A stretch of 64,000 nucleotides of DNA, taken from contig NZ_JACJSI010000004.1 of assembly GCF_014698065.1 (NCBI RefSeq), positions 115,746-179,745 of the forward strand, read 5' to 3'. Position 1 is the first letter of the stretch, and the number at the start of each line of letters is the position of its first letter. Below, piece by piece: positions 53,050-61,550 of this stretch. This DNA is from Nostoc flagelliforme FACHB-838. Its GTDB lineage: Bacteria; Cyanobacteriota; Cyanobacteriia; Cyanobacteriales; Nostocaceae. The notes beneath the pieces were generated by a model that did not search any database, was not told where the DNA came from, and saw nothing but the letters and a program-made list of their open reading frames with translations. Both the position numbers and the translations under genes were made by a program.

Positions 53050-55245
53050 CTAATTCAGAATTCTTGCTTCTGACTTCGGAATTATGGCTTCTGAGTTGGC
53101 TTTTGCTACTTGAGCGGGCGATCGCGGTTTGCCTGTGGCGATCGCATAATTAATCGCTAATAACCACAACCACAATGCCGGATTCCGCGGTTCTAGCCAA
53201 AAACCTACCCGGTTTAAGAAGCGCGGGAACCACGGACTGAACAAAGCGCTAACCAGGGCATGACGACCAAAGTTAAAATAAGTACCAAGCCATCTCAGTA
53301 AATCTCTTGGCCCAGCCAGTTCCCAAATCCATAAAAGCAAGGCGGGATTTTTACTAGCGGCTTTGAGTGCCAGACGGTTGAAGGTTAACCAATCACACTT
53401 ATCTTTGATGAAGTTATCTGCCACCTCCAGCGGTTCGTCTGCTAACAGCCCAAAAAATGTGTTGAGCATAGAGTTAATCCGCTGCGGGGGTAAAAATTTC
53501 CCTGTAGGCACCATCATGCCTTTGGAAAATAGCCAAGTCACTGAAACGTTGCTTTGATAGGCGCGAATTTGGTTCAAGTGTTGAAAACTCAACAAGTCAT
53601 GTTTGAGAGCAGTATCCAACAATGTTGTTAAGCGCTCTAAGTTGCGAACTAGGGAACCAAAACCGGTGAAAACGAGGGGAGACTGGAGTGATGCCGCATC
53701 ACCGATCGCAATCAATCGATCAAAGGCAACTGTGCGATCGCTACTTCCGACACTAAAATGCCCCGGTATATACCCAAATGTCGGCTTCTTCCATACTAAT
53801 TTGTCTATATCGCACCTGCGATACTCTGGCAAAATCGTGAAAAAGTCCTCGTACATCTCTAGCAAGGAACCAGGATTTTCAGCGTTGACTTCGTGGTAAT
53901 GAAATAAATAAATCGTCAGTTCATCATTTGCACCGGGAAACAATTCCCAAATCAACTGCCTTCCCCGCGAAATATCTCCATGACTGTAAAGAACGTCCCC
54001 ATATTGGGAATCCCATACTCCCGGCTCAAATCCGCTCTCGATTGCCGCTCCCACTGTTGGACAGACACTATCAAAAGTACGACCACCATTTAATTGCCAA
54101 GCGATGGGCGACGCAGTTCCCATTGCATCGATTAGCAGTCGTCCACTTACTTGTTTCTCAATTTGACTAGGTAAGTGCTTGACTTTCAAAATAACTTGTG
54201 ATATATCAATATCTGCACGGATAAATTCTGTTTCATCCCAGATATCACCGCCTGCCGCTTGCAGTTTTTGCCCACACATTTGGAGCCATTTTTCGGAATC
54301 TAAACCTAAATTTAGGACTGTGGGTGTGTGGAGGACTGGCGATCGCAGTTTGGCTGGATTATTAGCATCAAAAAACTTATTGAATCCGTCTTTGTATTCC
54401 CTGGCAATGATGGTTTCTAACTCTGCGGGGGTGACTAAACCCAGGTTGACTAAGCTTTGAATCTCGTCGCGCGAAATATTCCATTCTCGGTTCATCCGGC
54501 CAAAGGGCATTCGTTCCACCAGCAGGACTTTATATCCGAGTTTTGCCATCAGTGCTGCATGGATTGCACCTAGTGCGCCACCGATGTAGATGATGTCATA
54601 AGTCGGAGATGAGGAGGAAGAGGCAGGGGAGCAGGTTGCAGGGTGCAGAGGAGAGAAATTTTCTCCCTGCTCCCTGCTCCCTGCTCCCTGCTCCTTAATC
54701 TCTACTCCCCTACTTCCCCTATCCCTTTGGCTGGAAAACACCACCTGACGCGGCTGCTGCGGATTCCGTACCCCTTCACGCCATCGCTGTTCCCACCAAT
54801 AGGCACGCGTGAGGTCATATTCACCGTTAGGCATTTTCTGAAAATATTTGACGGTGAGGGGGTAAGCAGAGGCTAGCGCAGCAAAAATTGATTGTTGGGA
54901 TAAATCAATTGCTGGTGGTTCTGGGTAATGATGCGGAAAACGGCTTCTGATTTCCTTGGTTAGGTGTTGCAGGATTTGTCCCTCACTGGGAAAGGGTTGT
55001 TCTGCCCAACGAAACACTTTTAAATAGGTGGTTCGTTGCACCGACCAGACAAATACCGAAAGTTCCGCAGGCAAGTTTTCCCCAAGAGCCACGCCAGTAG
55101 TTGTAGTAGTACTGGAAATGGTGAGGCGAAAGCCTTCGGAGGTAAGCACTTTTTCTCCATTTCCAGGTTCAAAATCTGTTTGTAACCAGCTACGCACAGT
55201 TTCTATATCTGGAGTTGGAACTTCTAAATAAAGGATTTCTTTCAT
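53050..55245 (-). CDS. CruA/CruP-type lycopene cyclase (FAD-dependent)
   Basis: 731 residues. An N-terminal ~170-residue region is followed by the FAD fold (YDIIYIGGALGAIHAALMAKLGYKVLLVERMPFGRMNREWNISRDEI), with the W-N-I-S-R motif typical of CruA/CruP; the second motif region LIAIGDAASLQSPLVFTGFGSLVRNL follows. The M-N-R-E-W-N-I-S-R form favours CruA over CruP. The enzyme would cyclise lycopene to beta-carotene in the membrane. Residues ~173-214 (SRGVEIKEQGAGSREQG...SSSSSP) come from CAGGGAGC-type tandem repeats and interrupt the join of the two domains. Confidence 0.75.
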   Translation of the reverse strand: MKEILYLEVPTPDIETVRSWLQTDFEPGNGEKVLTSEGFRLTISSTTTTTGVALGENLPAELSVFVWSVQRTTYLKVFRWAEQPFPSEGQILQHLTKEIRSRFPHHYPEPPAIDLSQQSIFAALASAYPLTVKYFQKMPNGEYDLTRAYWWEQRWREGVRNPQQPRQVVFSSQRDRGSRGVEIKEQGAGSREQGENFSPLHPATCSPASSSSSPTYDIIYIGGALGAIHAALMAKLGYKVLLVERMPFGRMNREWNISRDEIQSLVNLGLVTPAELETIIAREYKDGFNKFFDANNPAKLRSPVLHTPTVLNLGLDSEKWLQMCGQKLQAAGGDIWDETEFIRADIDISQVILKVKHLPSQIEKQVSGRLLIDAMGTASPIAWQLNGGRTFDSVCPTVGAAIESGFEPGVWDSQYGDVLYSHGDISRGRQLIWELFPGANDELTIYLFHYHEVNAENPGSLLEMYEDFFTILPEYRRCDIDKLVWKKPTFGYIPGHFSVGSSDRTVAFDRLIAIGDAASLQSPLVFTGFGSLVRNLERLTTLLDTALKHDLLSFQHLNQIRAYQSNVSVTWLFSKGMMVPTGKFLPPQRINSMLNTFFGLLADEPLEVADNFIKDKCDWLTFNRLALKAASKNPALLLWIWELAGPRDLLRWLGTYFNFGRHALVSALFSPWFPRFLNRVGFWLEPRNPALWLWLLAINYAIATGKPRSPAQVAKANSEAIIPKSEARILN

Positions 55246-55405
55246 CTTTTCCTGACATCTCCCATCAATCTACTCACTAAGAAAGATTTTCTTAAGGTAC
55301 AAAGTAAGGTATACTCCGCCCTATTAGTTTCATAAAGATTCAGTGAAGAAATTTTAAGAGTTTGTCAAATTTATTGTTCATTTTGTATTTCTGTAAACCC
55401 ACGCC

Positions 55406-55639
55406 ATGAATTATCCCATTCCAGACAGTGCTCAAGAAATTTTTGCCCTGCGACAACAGCCGATTGATGAAGAATTAGTTGCCAGTGCGATCGCTGGAGT
55501 AATTAAAATTGTCCGCGCTCAGGGTCAATCTTTGGAAGAGTTAACCGCTCAGTTGCTAGCAGATGATCCACTGCTAGATCAGCAACAACGCCGCTGGTTG
55601 AGCCAATTAGTTGCCCAATCCTGGGAAAAATTCTCCTGA
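55406..55639 (+). CDS. Small conserved-looking protein, unrecognised
   Basis: 77 residues, no membrane or signal segment. MNYPIPDSAQEIFALRQQPIDEELVASAIAGVIKIVRAQGQSLEELTAQLLADDPLLDQQQRRWLSQLVAQSWEKF looks like an all-alpha protein with two or three helices. Divergent from cruA-like gene. No known motif. Confidence 0.7.
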   Translation: MNYPIPDSAQEIFALRQQPIDEELVASAIAGVIKIVRAQGQSLEELTAQLLADDPLLDQQQRRWLSQLVAQSWEKFS

Positions 55640-56237
55640 AACCTTGTGTATGATGAAGTTTTGGTCGCAACATGAGATTTTTAGGTCTGTACCTAAATAT
55701 TAGCGATGCCTGCGGCAGGCTGCGCCTACGCATTTTCGGTATAGGAGTAACAATAATTGTCAGTATGGGATTGGCAATTAGTTTGCTATTTTTGCATTCA
55801 TGGCACAGAAGCCACTAAATTTAACCATATCAGCGTTTTACGTTGCTCATAAATTTTACAACGTTCTCACACGGAAAGACCTCTAGTTTGCGCCAGAGGT
55901 ATTCTTTGTCGATCAATCTCTACCCTTGGATCAGCTATTTAGAACTCAAATAGTTTTATGAAAAGATGACGGCGTTACCCACGATTAAGTCTTATATCCA
56001 AGGTTTGCAAGTATAGGGTAAGATCCTCAGTTTCTCAAAGCAGTTAGGGGAGACAAAGCGTAGCTTTGGCGGGTTGGGCTTGGGGAAAAGGTTACAGGGT
56101 TTGGGTTAAAAGTTTTTTCTTCTCCCTTTCCCGTTCCCCTTTTCCCTTTAACCGAGAAGTATTGCATATCACAGGTGCGATCGCTTCCCCTCCTCATGGA
56201 AAAACACAAACTTTTAATACACTATATAGCAATTTTG
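55640..56237. other. Non-coding stretch with repeats
   Basis: Contains the dispersed palindrome GCGATGCCTGCGGCAGGC...GCGCCTACGC (55704-55732), an ACCTCT/AGAGGT hairpin followed by TTCTTT (55880-55907), and an inverted-repeat half-element (about 56143-56164). No gene recognised. Confidence 0.55.
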
Positions 56238-57899
56238 TCAAGCAGAAGCTTTCACCACCGCTTCTGCTTGAGAGTGCAACAACAAACCGTATTCCAATCC
56301 CTCCACTACCGCTTGATAGGAAGCCTCCAAAATATTGGTGGAAACCCCTACCGTCGTCCAGCGTTGACGACCATTGCCTGATTCTACCAACACACGGGTT
56401 TTTGCGGCAGTGCCCGTATGTCCGTTGAGAATCCGCACTTTGTAATCTGTCAAATCAAAAGTTGCAATTTGGGGATAAAAGTTCACCAAAGCCTTGCGTA
56501 AAGCTGCATCCAAAGCTGCCACCGGGCCGTTACCTTCCGCCGCCTCCAAAATGTTTTTCCCGTCAACAGCGACTTTGACTGTAGCTAGGGCATTGCTAGT
56601 TTCCTTCCCTTCAATCAAGTCGCAGTGAACTTGAAAACCTTTGACTTCAAAAAACTTCTGGCGATCTCCCAAAGCTTCGTGCATCAACAGCACAAAACTG
56701 GCCTCTGCTGCTTCAAATTGAAATCCTTCACTCTCTAAATCTTTGAGGCGCTGGAGAATTTCTCTCGCTTCAGCCTTTTGCTGATCCAATTCAATGCCAA
56801 AACTGCGGGCTTTGGCTAAAACATTGCTCAGACCAGACTGTTCAGAAATTACAATGCGGCGGCGATTCCCGACTTGTTCCGGTTGGATATGTTCGTAAGT
56901 TAGGGGATTACGTTCTACGGCTGATACATGAATACCGCCTTTATGGGCAAAAGCCGAACGTCCGACAAAGGGGGCATGCTCATCTGGCGCAAGATTGACC
57001 ACCTCACTCACAAAACGACTCACTTCTGTAAGTTGTGTGAGCTGGTCTTCTGTGATACAACTGTAACCCGCCTTCAGTTGTAAATTGGGAATTAGCGAAC
57101 AGAGGTTAGCATTCCCGCAACGTTCACCGTAACCATTAATTGTGCCCTGTACCATCTTTGCCCCTGCCATAACGGCCGCTATTGCGTTCGCAACCGCCAT
57201 TTCCGAATCGTTATGAGTATGAATTCCAATTTGGGGCATTGTCCTTTGTCCTTTGTCCTTCGTCATTGGTTCTTGACTCATGACTAATAACAAATGACTA
57301 CTGACATCTTGAACAATTTGGCTAATTTCGTGGGGTAACGTGCCACCATTGGTATCACAGAGGACAAGCCATTCAGCACCAGATGCGATCGCAGCCTCTA
57401 ATGTCTGTAAAGCATAATCTCGATTGTGCTTATAGCCATCAAACCAATGTTCAGCATCGTAGATAATCCGACGACCTTGAGAACGGAGGTACTCAATTGT
57501 GTCGCTAATCATCGCCAAATTTTCTTCTAATGTCGTCTTGAGTCCTGTTGTCACATGTAAATCCCAAGACTTGCCAAAAATCGTTACCCAGCGAGTTCCC
57601 GCAGCCAAAATATCCTGTAGCATCGGTTCGGTGGCGGCAGCGGAGTTGGGGCGGCGAGTCGAACAAAAAGCCACAATTTCAGCTTGTTTTAGCGGATCTT
57701 CTTGGAGTTGCCAGAAAAATTGTACATCCTTGGGATTAGCACCAGGCCAACCGCCTTCAATGAAGGGAATTCCCAGTTGATCGAGTCTACGGGCAATGCG
57801 TAACTTATCTTCTATCGATACAGATAGCCCCTCGCGCTGAGTGCCATCGCGTAATGTAGTGTCATAGAGCCAAAGTTGAGGTGAAGAATTTGTGGTCAT
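56238..57899 (-). CDS. cimA: (R)-citramalate synthase
   Basis: 553 residues, DRE-TIM metallolyase. LYDTTLRDGTQREGLSVS contains the metal-binding Asp, FIEGGWPGANPKD is the CimA form (EGG instead of the isopropylmalate synthase EAGFP), HTHNDSEMAVAN holds the His-Asn metal site, and a LeuA dimer regulatory domain is at the C-terminus. It condenses pyruvate with acetyl-CoA, an entry route to isoleucine. The start is MTTNSSPQLW (57899). Residues about 203-219 (MSQEPMTKDKGQRT) are encoded by short tandem repeats at 57240-57299. Confidence 0.93.
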   Translation of the reverse strand: MTTNSSPQLWLYDTTLRDGTQREGLSVSIEDKLRIARRLDQLGIPFIEGGWPGANPKDVQFFWQLQEDPLKQAEIVAFCSTRRPNSAAATEPMLQDILAAGTRWVTIFGKSWDLHVTTGLKTTLEENLAMISDTIEYLRSQGRRIIYDAEHWFDGYKHNRDYALQTLEAAIASGAEWLVLCDTNGGTLPHEISQIVQDVSSHLLLVMSQEPMTKDKGQRTMPQIGIHTHNDSEMAVANAIAAVMAGAKMVQGTINGYGERCGNANLCSLIPNLQLKAGYSCITEDQLTQLTEVSRFVSEVVNLAPDEHAPFVGRSAFAHKGGIHVSAVERNPLTYEHIQPEQVGNRRRIVISEQSGLSNVLAKARSFGIELDQQKAEAREILQRLKDLESEGFQFEAAEASFVLLMHEALGDRQKFFEVKGFQVHCDLIEGKETSNALATVKVAVDGKNILEAAEGNGPVAALDAALRKALVNFYPQIATFDLTDYKVRILNGHTGTAAKTRVLVESGNGRQRWTTVGVSTNILEASYQAVVEGLEYGLLLHSQAEAVVKASA

Positions 57900-57974
57900 A
57901 AAACTGGGACCGACGAGACAACTTTCGAGGCAATGTGTCAATATACAACAAAAAGCCAGTTTGGCAATTTAAAA

Positions 57975-58313
57975 ATGCCTAAGGTACTAGCTCAAGGTAA
58001 AACAATTGAGTGTGTAAGTAAAAGCAATCTCCGAACAATTTTGCTGCAAAATGGTATTGACCTCTACAATGACGGTGCTAAGGTAATAAACTGTCGGGGC
58101 ATCGGCAGTTGCGGAACTTGCGCGGTTAAGGTAGAGGGTGAAGTATCAGTAGCGAATTGGCGTGATCGAGCACGGCGTTCGCTTCCTCCCCATTCTCCTA
58201 CAACAAACTTACGTTTAGCCTGTCAAACTCAGATTTTAGGCGATGTGAAAGTGACAAAGTTTGATGGATTTTGGGGACAAGGTTCTCGAATAGTGTGGAC
58301 ACCAAAAGGTTAA
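57975..58313 (+). CDS. 2Fe-2S ferredoxin-like protein
   Basis: 112 residues. Cluster ligands in C-R-G-I-G-S-C-G-T-C, with the fourth Cys in LRLACQTQI, the plant-type [2Fe-2S] pattern with wider spacing to the last Cys. It carries an extra basic loop (NWRDRARRSLPPHSPTT). Start MPKVLAQGKTIEC at 57975, since the upstream codons overlap the cimA promoter. Cyanobacteria have several; this one is an FdC-like minor ferredoxin. Divergent from cimA, and a small exported protein gene follows 16 bp downstream. Confidence 0.88.
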   Translation: MPKVLAQGKTIECVSKSNLRTILLQNGIDLYNDGAKVINCRGIGSCGTCAVKVEGEVSVANWRDRARRSLPPHSPTTNLRLACQTQILGDVKVTKFDGFWGQGSRIVWTPKG

Positions 58314-58329
58314 AAAGGAGTAAGACAAG

Positions 58330-58725
58330 ATGGGTAGATGGACACCCTTAATTTTGATGGCTGGAGGTTTAGCCATTCTGCTTGGTACATTACTAGGCAT
58401 CAACTTTCCTATGGGCGTACAAACCGCTAACGCTCCCAGTGGCAAAGCAGCAAAAGTTTTGCCAGCTAATATCAATGTTAATAGCAGTGCAGGCAGCAAG
58501 AATGATGAAACTGCAACTGAAGGAAATGAAACAGCTGAAACAAACGAAAACAGACGCGGCATTGTAGCCCCAAGACCTGACAACAGGAGTAGTGTTGCTC
58601 AGAATTCTGATGACTCAACATCACCTGCTGACAGTACAACAGACGGCAATACAGATTCTTCAGGAACAAACACACCATCAAGCGATATAAATCAAGGCAA
58701 TGAACCAATTCGCGCCTTGTGGTAA
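58330..58725 (+). CDS. Small exported or anchored Ser/Asn-rich protein
   Basis: 131 residues: N-terminal hydrophobic segment (LILMAGGLAILLGTLLGINF) and then a disordered, acidic, Asn/Ser/Thr-rich region. The ribosome-binding site AAGGAG is 9 bases upstream of the ATG. It is probably co-transcribed with the ferredoxin gene. Function unknown. Confidence 0.7.
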   Translation: MGRWTPLILMAGGLAILLGTLLGINFPMGVQTANAPSGKAAKVLPANINVNSSAGSKNDETATEGNETAETNENRRGIVAPRPDNRSSVAQNSDDSTSPADSTTDGNTDSSGTNTPSSDINQGNEPIRALW

Positions 58726-58744
58726 AGATAGATCCGTCTTTAGT

Positions 58745-58843
58745 TACGAGTTATAAGTTATAAGTTATGAGTTATGAGTTATTAGTTATGAGTTATGTAC
58801 TAATGACAAATGACAAATGACTAATGACAAATGACTAATGATA
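58745..58843. repeat. Tandem heptamer repeats
   Basis: GAGTTAT/AAGTTAT heptamers (58748-58795) followed by AATGACA-type heptamers (58800-58843). The start codon of thiO-thiG lies inside the repeat end. Confidence 0.85.
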
Positions 58844-58844
58844 A

Positions 58845-60887
58845 ATGACTAGTGAGACTGTAATTATTGGTGGCGGCGTTATTGGTTTAGCGATCGCCAT
58901 TGAACTCCAACTACGCGGGGCACACGTAACCGTGCTTTGTCGTGACTTCCAGGCTGCCGCTACCCACGCTGCCGCCGGAATGTTAGCACCAGATGCGGAA
59001 AATATCTCGAATCAGGCAATGCGCTCTTTGTGTTGGCGATCGCGTGCCTTATATCCCGACTGGACGCGCAAATTAGAAGAACTAACTGGCTTAAATACTG
59101 GCTACCGACCTTGTGGTATCCTCGCACCCGTCTTTGAGGAGGCAGGGGAGCAGGGAGTAGGAAAAGCAGGGGGAGCAGGGGGAGCAAGGGGAGCAGGGGA
59201 AGTAAATTCTTCGTCATCCCCCTCATCCCCGGCTTACTGGTTAAATAAAGAGGCTATTCATCAATATCAACCAGGATTGGGAGCAGAGGTAGTTGGTGGC
59301 TGGTGGTATCCTGAAGACGCACAAGTTGATAATAAGGCTCTTGCTCACGTATTGCGGACGGCGGCTGAGTCTGTTGGTGTTGAACTCAAAGACGGCATTA
59401 CAGTAGAAGCATTTTTACAGCAGCAAGGACAAGTGGTTGGGGTACAAACCAATGCTGGAATGATTCGCGCCGCGCACTATGTTTTAGCTTCAGGTGCTTG
59501 GTCAAATGAATTGTTACCACTACCTGTGCTACCCAGAAAAGGACAAATGCTGAGTGTGCGAATACCAGAATTTGTGCCGGAATTGCCCTTAAAGCGGGTT
59601 TTGTTTGGGCAGAATATTTATATCGTACCAAGACGCGATCGCCTGGTTTTTGGGGCAACAAGCGAAGACGTTGGCTTCATCCCTGGCAACACTCCAGAAG
59701 GCATTCAAAAATTACTACAAGCTGCCATCCGGCTGTATCCTCAACTAAAGCATTATCCGATCCAGGAATTTTGGTGGGGATTTCGCCCAACCACCCCTGA
59801 TGAGTTGCCCATCTTAGGCACTAGCCACTGTCAAAATTTAACCTTTGCTACTGGTCATTACCGCAACGGAATTCTACTTGCGCCCGTAACAGCCGCATTG
59901 ATTGCCGATTTAATCTTGGAACAAAAATCTGACCCCCTACTTGCTGATTTTCACTATTCGCGCTTCCAGTCCAAGCCATCTACCTCCACTCCCATGCTGA
60001 CTAACTCTGCCAATTTTTCCAACGGGCATCAGCCTGCTATATCCCCCCAGCACTCTCCAGTACAGACGCGATTAATCGCCTCTCTCCCCACTCAAGATTC
60101 CCCCTTAATAATCGCTGGCAAAACCTTTCAATCCCGCTTGATGACAGGAACCGGTAAGTATCGCAGCGTGGAGGAAATGCAGCAAAGCATCGCCGCCAGC
60201 GATTGCCAGATTGTCACCGTAGCAGTGCGACGAGTACAAACCAAAGCCCCCGGACATGAAGGTTTAGCTGAAGCCTTAGATTGGACGAAAATCTGGATGT
60301 TACCCAATACCGCAGGTTGCCAAACTGCTGAAGAGGCGATTCGGGTGGCGCGTTTGGGGCGAGAAATGGCGAAATTGTTGGGACAGGAAGATAATAATTT
60401 TATAAAGTTAGAAGTAATACCCGATCTTAAGTATTTACTCCCAGATCCGATTGGAACGCTACAAGCAGCAGAACAACTAGTTAAAGAAGGTTTTGCAGTA
60501 TTGCCTTACATCAATGCTGACCCCATGTTAGCCAAGCGCTTAGAAGAGGTAGGTTGTGCGACAGTAATGCCTTTGGCATCGCCAATTGGTTCTGGACAAG
60601 GTTTAAAAACAACCGCCAATATCCAAATCATCATTGAAAATGCAGGTGTGCCAGTGGTGGTAGATGCCGGTATCGGTTCACCCTCAGAAGCCGCTCAAGC
60701 AATGGAATTGGGAGCAGATGCCTTATTGATTAATAGTGCGATCGCTCTTTCTCCAAACCCAGCAGCAATGGCTCGTGCCATGAATTTAGCAACAGTTGCC
60801 GGTCGTCTAGCATACCTTGCTGGCAGGATGCCCATCAAAGATTACGCCAGTCCTAGTTCACCGCTGACTGGGACGATTACTAGTTAG
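58845..60887 (+). CDS. thiOG: Bifunctional glycine oxidase/thiazole synthase (ThiO-ThiG fusion)
   Basis: 680 residues. ThiO part (about 1-375): [26 protein letters not shown] is the FAD site, [11 protein letters not shown] and [15 protein letters not shown] follow. ThiG part (about 418-680): [27 protein letters not shown], the Schiff-base Lys in [21 protein letters not shown] and [26 protein letters not shown]. ThiO supplies dehydroglycine, and ThiG joins it with deoxyxylulose phosphate and ThiS sulfur to make the thiazole. Residues about 100-126 ([21 protein letters not shown]) come from a repeat insertion, and a palindromic element is built into the linker. Confidence 0.95.
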   Translation: MTSETVIIGGGVIGLAIAIELQLRGAHVTVLCRDFQAAATHAAAGMLAPDAENISNQAMRSLCWRSRALYPDWTRKLEELTGLNTGYRPCGILAPVFEEAGEQGVGKAGGAGGARGAGEVNSSSSPSSPAYWLNKEAIHQYQPGLGAEVVGGWWYPEDAQVDNKALAHVLRTAAESVGVELKDGITVEAFLQQQGQVVGVQTNAGMIRAAHYVLASGAWSNELLPLPVLPRKGQMLSVRIPEFVPELPLKRVLFGQNIYIVPRRDRLVFGATSEDVGFIPGNTPEGIQKLLQAAIRLYPQLKHYPIQEFWWGFRPTTPDELPILGTSHCQNLTFATGHYRNGILLAPVTAALIADLILEQKSDPLLADFHYSRFQSKPSTSTPMLTNSANFSNGHQPAISPQHSPVQTRLIASLPTQDSPLIIAGKTFQSRLMTGTGKYRSVEEMQQSIAASDCQIVTVAVRRVQTKAPGHEGLAEALDWTKIWMLPNTAGCQTAEEAIRVARLGREMAKLLGQEDNNFIKLEVIPDLKYLLPDPIGTLQAAEQLVKEGFAVLPYINADPMLAKRLEEVGCATVMPLASPIGSGQGLKTTANIQIIIENAGVPVVVDAGIGSPSEAAQAMELGADALLINSAIALSPNPAAMARAMNLATVAGRLAYLAGRMPIKDYASPSSPLTGTITS

Positions 60888-61008
60888 GGATTAGGGCATG
60901 GGGATAGATTATTCCCACTCCTCAATGTAACGATTTGTCTAGCAGTTTAAGACCGGATTTAGCATTTATGTAACATTAAATGAACGATAAAGATAAAGGA
61001 ATTAATTC

Positions 61009-61188
61009 ATGCCCTATACAAATGAAGAAGGCGGTCTTCTAAATAATTTTGCCCGTGAACCAAAGATTTACCAAGCAGAACCCCCCACAGAAGGGCAAAA
61101 GCGAACCTATCTTTTCTTTGGAATCGCTGCTACAGCTTTGGTTGGTGGCTTGATTTTAGTAGCCTTCTTTGTTTCTAACGCCAGTTGA
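61009..61188 (+). CDS. psb34: Psb34, photosystem II assembly protein
   Basis: 59 residues, one transmembrane helix (YLFFGIAATALVGGLILVAFFV) near the C-terminus. The N-terminus MPYTNEEGGLLNNFAREPKIYQAEPPT matches the G-G-x-L-N-N-F-A-x-E-P-K-x-Y-Q-A pattern of Psb34, a HLIP-related subunit found on CP47-containing assembly intermediates. The gene was found by eye from this pattern. A hairpin terminator follows. Confidence 0.9.
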   Translation: MPYTNEEGGLLNNFAREPKIYQAEPPTEGQKRTYLFFGIAATALVGGLILVAFFVSNAS

Positions 61189-61240
61189 TCTTTCTCTTGG
61201 GCGTAATACATTTTAATAAAATTTCATCTTTATAGTTTTT

Positions 61241-61275
61241 CAGGTTCCGGTTTTAAGAGGAGCCTGCTTTTTTAT
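61241..61275 (+). terminator. Rho-independent terminator of psb34
   Basis: CAGGTTCC pairs with GGAGCCTG (one G-T), followed by CTTTTTTATTTTTTG. Confidence 0.85.
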
Positions 61276-61550
61276 TTTTTGTTAAAATTGAATTAGCAAT
61301 TTAATGTATAATTATATATTTTTATTTTTCCCAGTGTTTGTCAAATTTTGATTTATTGGTAAGCTTCGTAGTCAGGATTTTAGTCCTTGCTACAAATCCT
61401 GAAAACTAGCTAGACATATTACTAAACCTAAAGGCTCAAGTTATTCTCAACAGCACAACATTTACTTAAAAATCATTTTTATTATGAGTTTAGCCAACTT
61501 AGATGCATCCAGAAAGGTGATAGATACTGCGTTTTGGCTCTTTAGCCGCT
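61276..61550. other. Intergenic stretch with a dispersed repeat
   Basis: GTAGTCAGGATTTTAGTCC..GCTACAAATCC at 61367-61399 is an inverted-repeat element; a related GTAGTTGGGACTTTAGTCCTG is at 11551-11571. Otherwise AT-rich, probably with the TPR gene promoter. Confidence 0.55.

Noticed and set aside
56027..56209. 60-codon minus-strand frame after the 55406 gene
   Set aside because: Built from dispersed-repeat sequence with no gene-like features.
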